From Clarireedia homoeocarpa (taxonomy: Eukaryota; Ascomycota; Leotiomycetes; Helotiales; Rutstroemiaceae), in the NCBI GenBank assembly GCA_001465935.1, contig LNKV01000012.1, forward strand, positions 381,302 to 445,301: a stretch of DNA of 64,000 nucleotides, written 5' to 3'. Below the pieces are notes generated by a model. The model was not told the origin of the DNA, ran no database searches, and worked only from the letters and a program-made list of their open reading frames with translations. The stretch's first letter is position 1; every line of letters begins with the position of its first letter. Positions 1 through 11,590 of this stretch are shown in pieces. A program made the position numbers and the translations under genes.

Positions 1-192
1 ATTTTTGGTCGATGTGTGGTCTGGATCAATTGGCCTACTCTCCTCTGGACACCATACAAGCCATACTGACGCTTATGCAGCCCAAGCTTGTTCAGTTAGT
101 GCTTGTCCCCAGGTATCCTCTGTGAGCAAGATATTGTCCCTGTGAAAATTTTGTTGAAGTATTTTTCAAACTCAAGAAGCTTCACAGATGCT

Positions 193-2129
193 ATGTCGCT
201 TTACTATGAGGCAGCTGATGTTTTAACAGCTCCAGCTAATAAGGGAGGCAGCTTGAAATCCAGAGTATTCAGCAAGAAAGATTTAAAATCTCCGCCAACC
301 CAAGTATATGCTCTTGCCATAGAGACATGCAAATGGAGTCCTGTTTTGAAGGAAGTTATTGAAAATGCAGATATGTTACGGCTCGAGCGAAAGGTGGGTG
401 CTTGGTTGAAGATATGTGGAAAGCAAGCTAACGTGACTTATAGTTGACGCCGATCTTGTCACTCCTACTTGTACATGACTTCTTGCTGGCAAAGAAAGGA
501 ATTGCTCTTCCAGCTACTCATGGTCTAAGGACATCTATTGAGCGCCACAAAGGCAGATTACAAGCCGAACTAACCAAGGCAAGGCTTAGGAGGAAATTGA
601 GCACCATGGAGGCTTTGAAATCACATGTCGAAAGTGGTCTGGAAAATGCTTCGGATGAGGCAGAGGCGCCATATCCCCGATGGATTCGCATCAACACCCT
701 GAAAACCACCCTTGAGGATCAACTTGATACCACTTTTGCCGACTATGAACGCGCAGCTACCATAGATGCTGTTAGACAAAGAGGTATAAAGAAGTTGTAT
801 ATTGATGTACACATTCCGAACCTCATCGCCATATCACCGAGTGTTGATCTTATCAAAAGCGAGGCTTACAAGTCTGGGGCAATAATTTTCCAGGATAAGG
901 CCTCGTGCTTTCCAGCATACTTACTTGATCCACTACCTGAGGATGGAGATATAATTGACTCGTGCTCAGCACCTGGGAACAAGACAACTCATATTGCAGC
1001 CATTCTTGTTGATCGCCTTCCAGAACCAGATGAGTCTACGCAAGTCATTCATGCTTTCGAGAAGAATAATGGTCGAGCTGAAACCCTTGAAAAAATGGTC
1101 AACTTAGCAGGATCAAACACCATTACCACTCTTCATGCCGGTCAAGATTTTCTCAAGACAGATCCAAACGCCGCCGTGTACAATAATGTTGGCGCACTTC
1201 TTCTAGACCCCAGCTGTTCCGGGAGTGGGATTGTTGGGAGAGATGACATGCCGGAGCTACACTTACCAGTTCTGAATCCAGCGGCTGCGGTACCTTCGTC
1301 TAAAAATCGGAAAAAGACAAAGAAAGGCACCGCAGATGAGGAAAGTGGTCGAAAGCGAAAGCGTGAGGAAGAGGAGGAAGCACTAGAAATGGTAGATGAT
1401 GATGGAGTTGTTACGGCCGTTGATACGAATGCTGAGCTCAAGGCAAGATTGTCTGCTCTGGCGGAATTCCAGCTAGAGCTTCTACTTCACGCCTTCAAAT
1501 ATCCAGCTGCCCGAAAGATTACCTATTCCACCTGTTCAATACATTCTGAGGAAAATGAATCAGTTGTTAGAAAAGCTTTGGCATCTGGTATTGCGAAAGA
1601 AAGAGGCTGGAAGATACTCAAGCGCGATGAGCAGATTCGAGGGATGAGAGAATGGCCTGTCCGCGGATCTGCTGAAGCCTGCGAAGGAGATGAAACACTC
1701 TCCGAGGCCTGCATTCGAGCCAACAAAGGAGACGAGAATGGCACTATGGGATTTTTCCTAGCTGGTTTTGTGAGGAATCACTCGTCAGCCGCTGATTTAG
1801 AGATGGAGTTTCTTCGAGATGAACGTGGGCATCTTGTGAGAGATGCAATGGGATTCCCAGTGAGGCGATCGCAAGAGAATGAGGAGCGAATGGATTTAGA
1901 AGTTGGTGATGATCCTTCAGATCCTCAAAATCCTTTGCCCGAGCACGTGGAAGAGGAAGAATGGGGTGGTTTTGATGACAACGATACGGCCGTAAACAAT
2001 GAGCATATAGAAATAGAACCACCGGTCGAGAAGAAAGGGAAACCGATGCCCAACAAGCACACCCCTGATGCGATCAAGAGACGAGTAAACCTCGGAGCAA
2101 GGGACAAAAAACGTCGAAAAGCAAAATGA
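193..2129 (+). CDS. RCM1: 25S rRNA m5C methyltransferase Rcm1 (NSUN5 family)
   Basis: Model join(193..393, 444..2129), 628 aa; the 50-nt intron has GTGGGT, a CTAAC branch site and TAG, and the junction reads LERK/LTPIL. The start is ATG at 193 (MSLYYEAAD), which matches the usual family N-terminus; upstream in-frame sequence has no ATG. NSUN-family marks are visible: PRWIRIN near residue 145, SAM-binding motif SAPGNK near 242, DPSCSGSG (first conserved Cys) near 322 and TYSTCS (second, catalytic Cys) near 427. An acidic-basic linker rich in K/R/E (about 350-385) and a charged, lysine-rich C-terminal tail are typical of nucleolar fungal orthologues. Known role of the family: methylates a cytosine in large-subunit rRNA during ribosome assembly in the nucleolus. 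A short out-of-frame ATG at 189 overlaps the start. Identity is firm at family level. Confidence 0.93.
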
Positions 2130-2242
2130 TAGGAGCATGAATGAAAAGTTTGCGAGTGGATCATCCTGAGATTCTAGAACTACGGTAAGTTCACCTTGTC
2201 GGATTCCTCAAGTTCTTCTCCAGTCTAAACAATATCAGATGT

Positions 2243-2864
2243 GTTCCGGTCCATACGTAAATTTCCCCATTTCATGACTGGACTAGTCGATTGGTCAATG
2301 GACGTAGTCGACGTGTAAATTGAGGCGATTCATAAATGGACTTAGTTCATTCGTTAATGTCCTAAAGTGGGTAGTATCCCACCGCACAAATGCATAGTTC
2401 TAATAGTTGATAATCCTTCTTTCTTTTATACTAGACTACTTTATTATGACCTCGCCGGCGCTCCCTCAGATTATCGATAACTTCCCTAGGGAGGTCAAAA
2501 ATGAGTTTATATGCTACTAAGAGGTGCAACTGCTGGAAAAACGAACGTAAATGCTCAGTTTACTATTATACTGATAAGGATTATGACTGTAGATTAGCTA
2601 GCTAGTATAGTATTATGTACTGAGAAAGCACTAGTATCGAAGGAAAATAGCGACAGTGAGGTGGTTGAGGGACCCAGGAGAAGTAAACGGCAGCGAGCTA
2701 ATACTGCTGGGGAGGTGAGGGGTAAATAGTACTTGTATATAGACTAGTTGAGATACAAATTAAAAGTGTTTATATATAGACGTAGTCTCTTCATGAATAG
2801 ACTCCTATTTATACGTCGACTACGTCCATTCATGAAATTGGGAAATTTACGTACGGACCGGAAC
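2243..2864. mobile_element. 622-bp foldback/TIR DNA element with target-site duplication
   Basis: The left end GTTCCGGTCC (2243) and right end GGACCGGAAC (to 2864) are inverted. The match continues inward for about 60-100 bp: CATACGTAAATTTCC..., then TTTCATGA, then ATGGACGTAGTCGACGT. The left arm carries an extra ~20-bp partial repeat of the TGGACTAGTCGA kind. AGATGT occurs immediately outside both ends (2237-2242 and 2865-2870), which fits a 6-bp (or 7-bp, CAGATGT) target-site duplication. Inside, one short frame near 2640-2728 reads EGPRRSKRQRANT before a stop, resembling the basic tail of fungal transposase ORFs, so the element may be an internally deleted, mutated transposon. Superfamily not assigned. 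The ends and duplication are seen directly; the transposase link is inference. Confidence 0.75.
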
Positions 2865-3210
2865 AGATGTTTTCCGGAACCGTGTGGGGAGATACCGGAT
2901 ATGAGGTTATTTTATACTTACTTTATAGTATATGAATTCGTTTGACTCTTAATATTGGTAAGAATCACATCTTGAATCGGCCGATCATAACTCTCTCTCG
3001 AGCTCTGATTCCAGATCCCAAAACAACCAATTGCGATTGATGTTCCCCTTAGCACAGCAATAACAGGATTGAACAGATTATCGCACTCTCGAGGATATTC
3101 ATGTACTACAACATCCCAATTCCGCCATTTCTTTTTTTTTTTTTCTGCGGTAGAGGTCTTCCTATGTCTAACTTGTCACCTGATCTAGGCACAGTGTCCC
3201 CTAAATCAGG

Positions 3211-3298
3211 CTATTTCCTCCCTCCCCATGAATAAAGGTTAATTTTTTCTACGTCTTGCCACATAAAAATTTAACCTTTATTCATGGGGGGGGGATAG
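3211..3298. mobile_element. Palindromic mini-MITE, copy 1
   Basis: The 88-bp imperfect palindrome starts CTATTTCCTCCCTCCCCATG, and its arms carry CCCCATGAATAAAGGTTAA and TTAACCTTTATTCATGGGG. It is bounded by CTAT/ATAG, so a TA target duplication of the Tc1/mariner kind is possible. The loop holds TTCTACGTCTTGCCACAT. Copies 2 and 3 lie at 13067 and 13237. It is too short to encode anything. Confidence 0.8.
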
Positions 3299-3983
3299 TA
3301 AAACATATCCACTTGTACGAAGGCAGTCCGTTGGAAGTTGCTGAAACTCCGATCACCGTTCTTCAAAGACTCATAGCCTGTTTCAGATACTTCTTTAAGT
3401 CCATCCATATAGTAGTGATAAAGGACTTATATCCGCCTATGTCTAGCATTCTCGGATAAGTCGGCAACGGCGGGCCACCAGACGGTGTGGCTAGGGTGAA
3501 TTGTTGACGGCATGACGATAGTTTATTACCACTTAGGGGTAAAGTCCGCGATAGAAGCGCCATGACACTTGCATAATTCTAGTTGGGTAGCAAGTGAATT
3601 CTACACACCGGACGATGCAGATTCCGTAACTGGGCTATCTGCTGCACATCTATGCATAATTGCTCTATGCAACAGTATGTATGGTATAAAATGAAATCCG
3701 GATGTTGAAATGCGGTCTCGGGCCCCGACCGAGTATTTCCTTCTATTTCCACCGCTGAGGTTAGATGAGGTAGATGCATAGATGGTAATTTGCAATATAT
3801 AGTGTGAGGCGTGGGTGCTTCTTCTATATTTCTGTTGTGCATCTCTCATTTAGACCTTTTATAAAACTGGGCTGTGTGCATATTCGTTCGATAAAAGTCC
3901 AAATATTTTAAGTTCAATATAATCGACCACGTTCTCCGCAAGTATTGCGATCCCCTCACTTTATCTAAAGCCAGTGACATATC

Positions 3984-5909
3984 ATGGCTGGAAATATGTC
4001 ATTCTCATCATCTTCTTCGACAACAGCAGCAGATATGTCCGATAGAGATATCGAAGGACAGAAAACTCAACAGAAGCGAGCTAGACATTGGCATTTAGTC
4101 TTCGATCAAACTCATGTTACACCCGAAGTACTTAACTACCCGTACAAGGGTTCGGGTACTGAAGACGACCCTTATGTAGTGGAATACATACCGAACGATA
4201 GGAGAAACCCCATGAATTGGACAATGGTGAAGAAATGGACGATCACTTTTTTGGTGGCAGTTGTAAGTCCTCCCCTTTTTTTCGTTTCGCCTGATACTCG
4301 CCTACGGATGCACTTCCCTGTGTCTTTAGGCATGTGTAACGCAGAGGATCACTCACACACTTGCATAAGCCAATCCTGCACACATTGACATGTGCCTTTG
4401 TACTTTGTACCTCGCTAACCATGCTTGCAGGCCACTTTGGCAGTTGCGTTCTCCTCTTCGGCATATACTGGTGGTGTAGAAGAAATCATGATGCAATTCA
4501 AGGTCGGATCGGAAGTCGTCACATTAGGAGTCTCCCTCTTCGTCTTGGGTTTTGCGGTTGGTCCTTTGCTGTGGGCTCCTCTGTCTGAATTATATGGTCG
4601 GCAAGTTCTTTTCATCGGAACTTATGCCGCCTTGATGGCGTTCAATGCCGGGGCTGCAGGCGCTCAGAACATCCAGACTCTCCTCATCCTTCGGTTCTTT
4701 GCAGGAGTATTCGGTTCAAGTCCCCTCACAAATGCTGGGGGAGTTATCGCAGATATGATGTCTGCGTCTCATCGAGGTATTGCCATGGCTGTTTTCGCTG
4801 CTGCTCCTTTCATGGGTCCGGCTCTCGGTCCTATTGTAGGAGGCTTCTTGGGTGATGCTGAAGGATGGCGATGGGTTGAAGGACTCATGGCCATTCTCAC
4901 CGGAGTGCTTTTGATCATTGGTGCCCTGACAGTCCCCGAAACTTATTCGCCAGTCATCCTCAAGCGACGCGCCAACAAGATGTCTGCTATGACTGGCAAA
5001 GTCTACAAGTCTAAGATCGAATTAGACAATGGCACTAAATCCATCAAGCAGGAGTTCAAGATTGCCTTATCTAGACCTTGGATCTTGTTGTTCAGGGAAC
5101 CTATTGTCTTCCTACTCAGCTTGTACATGGCGATTATTTATGGGACGTTATACATGCTTTTCAGTGCATTCCCAATCGTTTACCAGCAGGGAAGAGGCTG
5201 GAGTGCGGGGGTTTCGGGTCTCGCCTTTCTTGGGGTGATGGTCGGCATGATGTTTGCTGTAGGATATTCGTTATGGGATAACAAACGTTACAACAGTGTT
5301 GCCGCTCAACACAAAGGCATGGCACCCCCAGAAGCAAGACTTCCTCCTGCAATCATCGGTAGTTTTGCCTTGCCAATAGGACTCTTCTGGTTCGCCTGGA
5401 CAAACTACCCCAGCATTCACTGGAGCGTCAGCATTATCGCCACAGTGCCCTTTGGATTCGGCATGGTGTTAGTGTTCTTGAGTGGCATGGGCTACCTAAT
5501 CGATACATACGTCATCTACGCTGCTTCGGTTCTTGCAGCCAACTCAGTACTTCGATCACTATTTGGCGCTGCTTTCCCTCTATTCACTACTTATATGTAC
5601 CATAATCTTGGGGTTCACTGGGCTTCCACGATTCCAGCTTTCCTTGCACTAGCTTGCGTCCCATTCCCATTTTTGTTCTATAAGTACGGTGAAGCGATCC
5701 GCATGAAGTGCAAGTTCGCGGCGGAAGCGGCACGTGTCATGGCGCAAATGCGAGAAGCCACAACAAGCGAAGATGCCGCGGAACAAAAGGTGGAGGAGAT
5801 GAAGGACAACGAAGCCAGAGTTCGCACTCAGAGAAGTGTATGCGGAGAAGAAAATGGCACGGAGAAGGATGAGTTAGCAGATGAGAGGAAGGCAGGAACT
5901 GAAGACTAA
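3984..5909 (+). CDS. MFS transporter, DHA1 drug:H+ antiporter family
   Basis: Model join(3984..4262, 4431..5909), 585 aa; the 168-nt intron has GTAAGT, GCTAAC and TTGCAG, joining FLVAV to ATLAVAFSSS. A hydrophilic N-terminal tail of ~85 residues contains the family signature RNPMNWTMVKKW just before the first membrane segment. About 12 hydrophobic segments follow, with the MFS loop motif GPLLWAPLSELYGRQ at about 137-151 and an RFFAGVFGSSPLTNAGG stretch. The C-terminal tail is charged and cytosolic. Family knowledge: plasma-membrane proton antiporters exporting drugs, polyamines or secondary metabolites (FLR1/TPO type). Substrate cannot be read from sequence. It lies 10 kb from the methyltransferase/UstYa group, so a role in exporting that group's product is possible but unsupported. 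Confidence 0.9.
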
Positions 5910-7096
5910 TGATTGTTTATGTTTGATATTTTGAAAAGCGAGTTAGCGATGAAGCGGGAAAGCATTAAACTGGGTTAGAACAGATAATGTATATATTCGA
6001 TAGATGAATTTGATATCCTCACGACTTACAGAACAATATAAGCACTATATGAAGGATATACTCTCCTTATTCTAATGTGCGGTACGAGTGATATATGTGA
6101 TTCGTGTCCATTCTAGCCAAGCCGCTGATATGAGTAAAGGTCTCGGAAGGATCTATTACCTTGCGTAGATATCTTGCCATGGATCAAAGACGACTAGATT
6201 TAGAAATCAATTTGATTGTCGACGGTAAGGTAGAAGCAGAGTAGAATTGGGTTGGGTTTGCAGTAGTACCCAAGGAAACAATGATAGCATCATTTGAGCA
6301 GTCTCCAAGAAGTTGAGAATTTTGTGCTTCGTTAGAAGCACAAAAAGCTAGTTCTATGAAATTGTGGCTTTGCTGTGGCTTGACAATCATGTTGTTAATC
6401 CTTCAGACAAACTAATTTGAATGTTGTCTCGACTTGACCCAGGAGCCAATCTAGGTCAATCAATACAACATTGCACGGAATCTGCCAGAATGGTAGGGAC
6501 AACCATGCATTGTTGCAATATAATAATATTGACGGAATGGGATGGTGGCTCCAGATCGCCCCTTATCTGTACATGACGTGGAAGCGCAACGAGCCTCTTG
6601 ACGAAACCTCAACTGTACGAGACTACAGACTAGGTGGCGTTGGGAGCATTTACCATATACTTACACTGCAGTGAAGTATGACTGTCGAACCGCCCATATC
6701 CCAAACGTTCGACAAAGAGTTGCACATCAAATCTTGGTGAGGATTATGTCGCAGAGCACCCCCGCCGCACACCAGATGCTCGGGTCATTCTTTTATCACA
6801 TCCTACGTTACGAAATTGTTGAGATGTGCCTCAATGATCCTTCAATAAAAGTTCCATGATAGAGTTCCCAATCCAGTGATTGCGATCTTAACTGTAATCA
6901 CTTGATATTGGGGGCTCATTCACCCAAACTTTTGCTTTTATCCCTTTCCACTCGTAATCTACCGCGCCATTCACCATCTATGTATGCTTGTCAATCTTTT
7001 TCATTGCGTATTTCTGTCCATTTACATCTTTTTTTCGCGTGAGTATGACGCCCTCCGATTTTCTTCCAAAGGAAGACTCTGTTGTAAGCTCTAATA
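5910..7096. other. Intergenic, nothing recognised
   Basis: Only short frames without splice-supported continuation. The final part is pyrimidine-rich (about 6930-7040), as expected of a fungal promoter, and contains ATG 7045, which opens an out-of-frame uORF overlapping the next gene's start. Confidence 0.5.
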
Positions 7097-8371
7097 ATGC
7101 CCATTATTCTGTCTGACGGAAATGCCAACTTGGTTGCGACTGTCTCTTTCTTGATCATCGATAGTATGATCCTATTTCTTCGTCTGGTCTCGAAACGAAA
7201 GACGCAGTCGGGTGTTCATTTGGACGATTGGTTCATTCTTGCAGCTTATTTGGTGTTTGCAGCACAGTCTTCAGTGATCATATATGGTGAGTGCATGGAA
7301 TCGTGAGGTCTAATGGTATTTACTGACCTGGCCTTACGTGTAGATGTGGTTGCTATTGCTGGTACCCTTGACCCAGGATTAATCCTCAGACCCTCTAATC
7401 AATTGAGAATGCTTGAGGTAAACCCCTACTACAATCGACCCTGTAGGGTACACTGACGTTCGCGGCAGTTCCTGTGGATCGGCAGTCTGCACTACCCGCT
7501 CGTCATCACAATGGTGAAGCTCTCAATCTTGAGCTTCTACCTATCGATGTTTGCAGTTGAGAAGTCGTTTCGAATTGCTGCTTGGGCCGCAATTTGCCTC
7601 TGTGTAATCTGGGGGATTGGTACCATGTATTTGACAGCATTCGGATGCAAACCTATTATTGCTGCCTATGACCTGACACTCAGGCTCAAGCCCACTACAC
7701 GTTGCTTTCCTTATGGGCTACTAGTTCTTGTCTTCGAGTCGTCAAATGTATTAATAGACGCATTCATACTCATTTTGCCGATATTTATCATTCACATCCT
7801 TCATTTGCCTCTACGAAAAAAGCTTCTCCTCGTCCTGGTATTCTGGACTGGTGGTTTGTGAGTCCAAATTCTCACAGAGCTTCATTTTGCCTAATGATTG
7901 CTACTAACCCTATCCATAGTGTTATGATAACATGCATTTTACGCATAGTATATTCTTTGAACTCCAAGGACATCTACCACTGCAAGCTTCCGGTCCCGCC
8001 TCCCTCCCCTTCTAAATCTTGCTAATTAGATGGTAGTTTCAAGCTTTTCTCTTGCAAACGAATGGCTCATGATAGAGGAAGGTTCTGCGATCGCCGCAGC
8101 TTGCCTTCCTACCTTCCGTCCTCTTGTGACAGCATGTTTCAAATTCACCGATGCATTTACCGAAAGGTTCACCTCAACTCGGAGCAGTCCTCGATCTCAT
8201 GGCCTAGCTGAAAGTGGGTTTTCAAATGGGCATCTTCATAACGCGGGACATTATACTCGCTTCGATGAAGATCATCGTGAACAAGCTCCGGATTCTGAAG
8301 CTTGGGATACGGCTGGGGGACGTTGGCAACTGCGCCGAGAATCGATTCCACTTAATAATATCCATGTATGA
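7097..8371 (+). CDS. PTH11-like integral membrane protein (fungal rhodopsin-fold domain)
   Basis: Model join(7097..7286, 7344..7417, 7469..7857, 7920..7981, 8037..8371), 349 aa. About seven hydrophobic segments are seen, with family landmarks: HLDDWFILAAYLVF in segment 2, LVITMVKLSILSFYL, CKPI near the extracellular Cys, FESSNVLIDAFILILPI, and near the end EWLMIEEGSAIAAACLPTFRPL. The tail is polar and cytosolic. Family role: GPCR-like surface receptors, several needed for host sensing in pathogens; the ligand here is unknown. Two oddities. The fourth intron appears to use a GC donor (CACT/GCAAGC) because no GT donor restores the frame. The frame of an upstream ATG (7045, reading MTPSDFLPKEDS) stops in TGA just inside the gene, so either a uORF or a start-region frameshift exists. 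Exons 1-3 are solid; the exon 4-5 join is inferred. Confidence 0.8.
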
Positions 8372-9332
8372 AGATGTGGCGGGGTTCTTCAGATGTATAT
8401 AGGTTGTTCTCAACGTTCAAACATAAATCAAACAATCTAATATATCTTTCCATGGGAGATGAAAGATATTACCGATCTCGTAGGTTTGAAGCTGGCTATG
8501 GATTATCTTTCTCCAATGTGAGTCAGGGTTTACTAAATTACTATCCAGCTAGCCGGCTTTATATATCTTCAACGACAGCTATTTTCGTTTACTCAAGGAC
8601 AGCTACTATGCGGAACAAAAATAGAAGGCTGAGTAGAGTAGCTATTCTACTATTTAGCATAGAAATTATGCCTCAGTGCTTCCAAGCAGGGTGGGTTCTT
8701 GCAGGAAAACTCCGTGGTGATTCTATCTATTCCAGCATTTTGAAGTCCTTAGATTCTACAGTTTGTTATATATGTCTTCGACTTCATTACTTGAGCGAGA
8801 AAAATACTGAATATACCACAGTGGGAATTCGTTGGTAGCCAACCACTTAACTACTAATCTATCGATTCAAGGCTTGTATATAGTAGAGCGGACAGACTAC
8901 CCAATGCTCCACGTTCCATAATCATTTCAGTCGATATTCGCTGAGGTACCTATGGGTGGACTATGATGAATAATGGCGTATCCATTGGGTGAGTTGATGA
9001 AAATATTTACTATCTATTGGCTGTGCCACCTTTGGTTTTGGCGCGTGTTGCCTCTTTCTGGGGTTTTGGATGAGTTGAAGGTGGCATGGAGTGGATAATA
9101 TTTGATGGTTCACAGGAATATATACACAAGTGGAAAATGGAACGAGAAAGGAAATGACAGAAGAAAGAAAGGGAAAGAAAGGAAATGAAGAGGAGGCAGG
9201 CTACTTCACTTCTTGTATATAAATTTCTAATTACTTGTTGCTTTTGCAAGCCTTTGCTCTATGGAATAAGATTGGATCAGAAGGAATGACGTGGGAATAG
9301 AAGGGATATTGATTAATACTGATCTAATGAGC
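8372..9332. other. Intergenic, nothing recognised
   Basis: Short frames only (one of 156 codons at 8368-8838 lacks domain-like content). A purine-rich GAAAGGAAATGA-like stretch occurs at 9130-9200. Confidence 0.4.
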
Positions 9333-10720
9333 ATTTTGTGAGATTTAGAGCTTGGTGTGAGGTGCTTACAAGTTACATTGAATCTGAATCTGTCTATCTA
9401 TCTGAAGAACTTACTAAACAGCAGCTTGAAGCCTTGAAGGAGGTTTATATCCTCAAGCTGTGCCAACTAAGTGATTCTGGGAGACTCTATAGCTTAAAAA
9501 TTGAAAGAATTGTGTATTTGTCAACTGATGATCGTTTCTCAATCTGGGAATGGCTTCATATTTTCATAAGAGCCAGCCAGCATTGGTCACTAAAATTTTC
9601 AAGCATTTTCAAGGAAGCCGTCGACTAAGAATGCCCTGCAACAAGATCTCTTCCTCCAAGTATATTTGTTAGGTAAGAAAAACTCTGCATCTGACATCCC
9701 AAGTATCGAACTGTCTTTTGATTTGAATGCTCGTCAAACAGATACATCACTGCGGATGGAGTCAAGAAGTTAAAGGATATCAAATGTGTGATCGTTCAAG
9801 ACTTGGATGCGTAGAGAGCCCCTACAGTACAGGGATTTCGAATGAGTTGTGTAGAAGCGATTTATGTACGCTGGACAATTCTGGACCGCGTCGGGGTTGA
9901 GGTGATTGGACTATCTGAATCAAAATCATGATCCACGTTGAATATCACTTTCAATTGCTTTCAGGACAACCGCTGCAAATGCCCAAGAGATGAATTTCGT
10001 GATGCAATATATACTATCTTTGCTCATGTGAGAAAGCTCGATGAGTTTACTTCTGGAATACGTCGGATTGACCTATCAGCCTAAAACACAAGACAGAGTT
10101 AGCGACGTGGATACAAGAACCGAGATGGAAGAGACAGGATGAGGAGCGACTGACATACGAGGTGAATGGGTTTCGCAGCTTTGGTTTGCGAAGAGCAGGA
10201 CAGGAAGCTGTTCGGGACTTCGTCATGGGTACTGAGCAGGAGTGATTTTGGTGGATTAGGGGACCTGTGTCGCTTGGAAATGAGGAAAACCTTAACTTTG
10301 ACATCGGGACTCCGCTCTCCATTCTTGAATTCTCAACCAGAAGGCTTCGTGAGGAGCTTAAGCTGGGTCCTCCGGTAACAAGCGTGGCGTATGAAAGACG
10401 GAGATGGATCAGTCCCTATTGTGGCTGTCCCCATTCCCACTGCCACTTCCACCACTGTCCAAGTGATTTCTGTCCCTACCGTTGAAATGCCCATTGTTGT
10501 CGATTCCCTCGTTGTCGATTCCAGATGACTATACCAGTGACTACCCCAGCTCACTGAATTCCTAACTCCTGGAACCAGAGATGATTTCACCTCCAAGGAC
10601 TCTGGTTGTACCGGAGCAAAATTGGTACCAGAAGAACAGAGAGACTATCCGAACAGTTGGACTCATGGCCCTTGGTGCCACACTTGTACTTGTACTTGTT
10701 CCAAAGTTGATCTGGAACTC
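9333..10720 (+). pseudogene. Probable decayed multi-exon gene, unidentified
   Basis: Several plus-strand stretches look like protein but do not connect. 9341-9628 is open and reads EELTKQQLEALKEVYILKL and WEWLHIFIRASQHW. 9741-9812 reads YITADGVKKLKDIKCVIVQD after a plausible intron (GTAAGA...AACAG). 9963-10081 reads CPRDEFRDAIYTIFAHVRKL. 10090-10240 reads LATWIQEPRWKRQDEERL. 10250-10390 reads WIRGPVSLGNEENLNFDIG. A V/T/P-rich piece follows near 10400-10525. Finally NRETIRTVGLMALGATLVLV near 10640-10700 forms a membrane-like segment. No ATG starts the first piece, and stops or frame changes separate the rest, so no intact model could be built. It could also be a live gene with many small exons that I failed to splice. 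No family recognised. Confidence 0.28.
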
Positions 10721-11180
10721 TTAGAGAAGTATTTCCCTTTTCAAGTATTTCCCTTTTCCCTGCCCTCTAATAATGTGATTTGTGATTTAGGAGTTGTGTG
10801 CTACTGAGATTTGTGCTTCTTTCCCCAAATGATAAGAAGATCTAGAGGAGTATTTCCCTCTCCCTCTCGTTTGCTAACTTGGATTATGACTTAGGAGTCC
10901 GATACTAACCTTTCACCTACCAATATGCGAAATCTTAGAGAAGTATACCTCTGGCTTCGAAATTGCTAACCCAACTCGTGATTTAGGAAACACATACTGA
11001 CCTTAATTTCCTGCTGGTGTTGGAATATTCAGAGAACTGTTACCCTCCCTCCCCCACTACTAACTCATATTGTGATCTAGAATCTTCACACCGCCAATCT
11101 TTCTTCCCGCCGATGCGAGAGATTTCAGAGAAGTATAATTTCACTCCCCTTAGTACTAACGTTTGCGAATATAATTTTCC
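10711..11180 (+). repeat. Degenerate ~94-bp tandem array with intron-like modules
   Basis: Five units are recognisable by CTTAGAGAAGTAT-like starts at about 10719, 10841, 10932, 11026 and 11122; spacing is ~93-96 bp, the first unit longer because of an internal duplication of AAGTATTTCCCTTTTC. Each unit has AGAA/GTAT resembling a donor (changed to CTGT in unit 4). Units 2-5 carry a CTAAC branch-like box, and units 1-4 end in GATTTAG, GACTTAG or GATCTAG. The pieces between are 48-59 nt; the one at 10895-10942 is exactly 16 open codons (ESDTNLSPTNMRNLRE). Others carry stops or off-frame lengths. This reads as exon-intron modules duplicated in tandem and then decayed. Confidence 0.6.
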
Positions 11181-11316
11181 ACATGGGTCCTGACAATCTT
11201 AAACACAATCTGGCCCTTGCGGAGACTTTGAGTATCACTTATGTGATAATAGATTTCAACTCTAGGGAATGGGTTTTTGTCGATCGATATTCACGTTGAT
11301 GTTTAAGGTTATGTTC

Positions 11317-11590
11317 GTCAAGGTCGTGGTCAGAGCTGTGGTCGTCGTTTTTCTGGCTGTAGATGGGGCATGATGTGTTGATGGGAAGATGGTATGTTTA
11401 TCTCGTCATGAGGCAGTAGAGAGTACAGGAAATCGTCTGAGAGTTGGGATTGATGGCTGAAGTAGTCGATATTGGCGGTGGTCGTTGTTGTCATCATCGT
11501 CGTTGATCTTGTCGTCATCGTCGTCCGAGATTAATGTTGCCGTTGTCGTGGAATTGGTGTTGTCATTGTGAAAATGGTATTTTCGTCGTC
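11317..11590. repeat. Imperfect GTC/GTT (GAC/AAC) trinucleotide tract
   Basis: Runs such as GTGGTCGTCG, GGTCGTTGTTGTCATCATCG and GTCGTCATCGTCGTCC recur across the segment. On the minus strand one frame reads MTTRSTTMMTTTTT. It looks like an expanded and decayed microsatellite, or the relic of a Thr-rich coding repeat. Confidence 0.5.

Larger units (their letters stand above)
2130..3983. other. Gene-free interval with two transposon-like insertions
   Basis: No credible gene here; reading frames are short and AT-rich. It contains a 622-bp foldback element (2243-2864) and the first palindromic MITE (3211-3298). A poly-T run lies at about 3130-3143. The last few hundred bases presumably hold the promoter of the transporter starting at 3984. 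Confidence 0.7.

Noticed and set aside
8368..8838. 156-codon plus frame
   Set aside because: Overlaps the 3' end of the receptor gene, AT-rich composition, no recognisable pattern.
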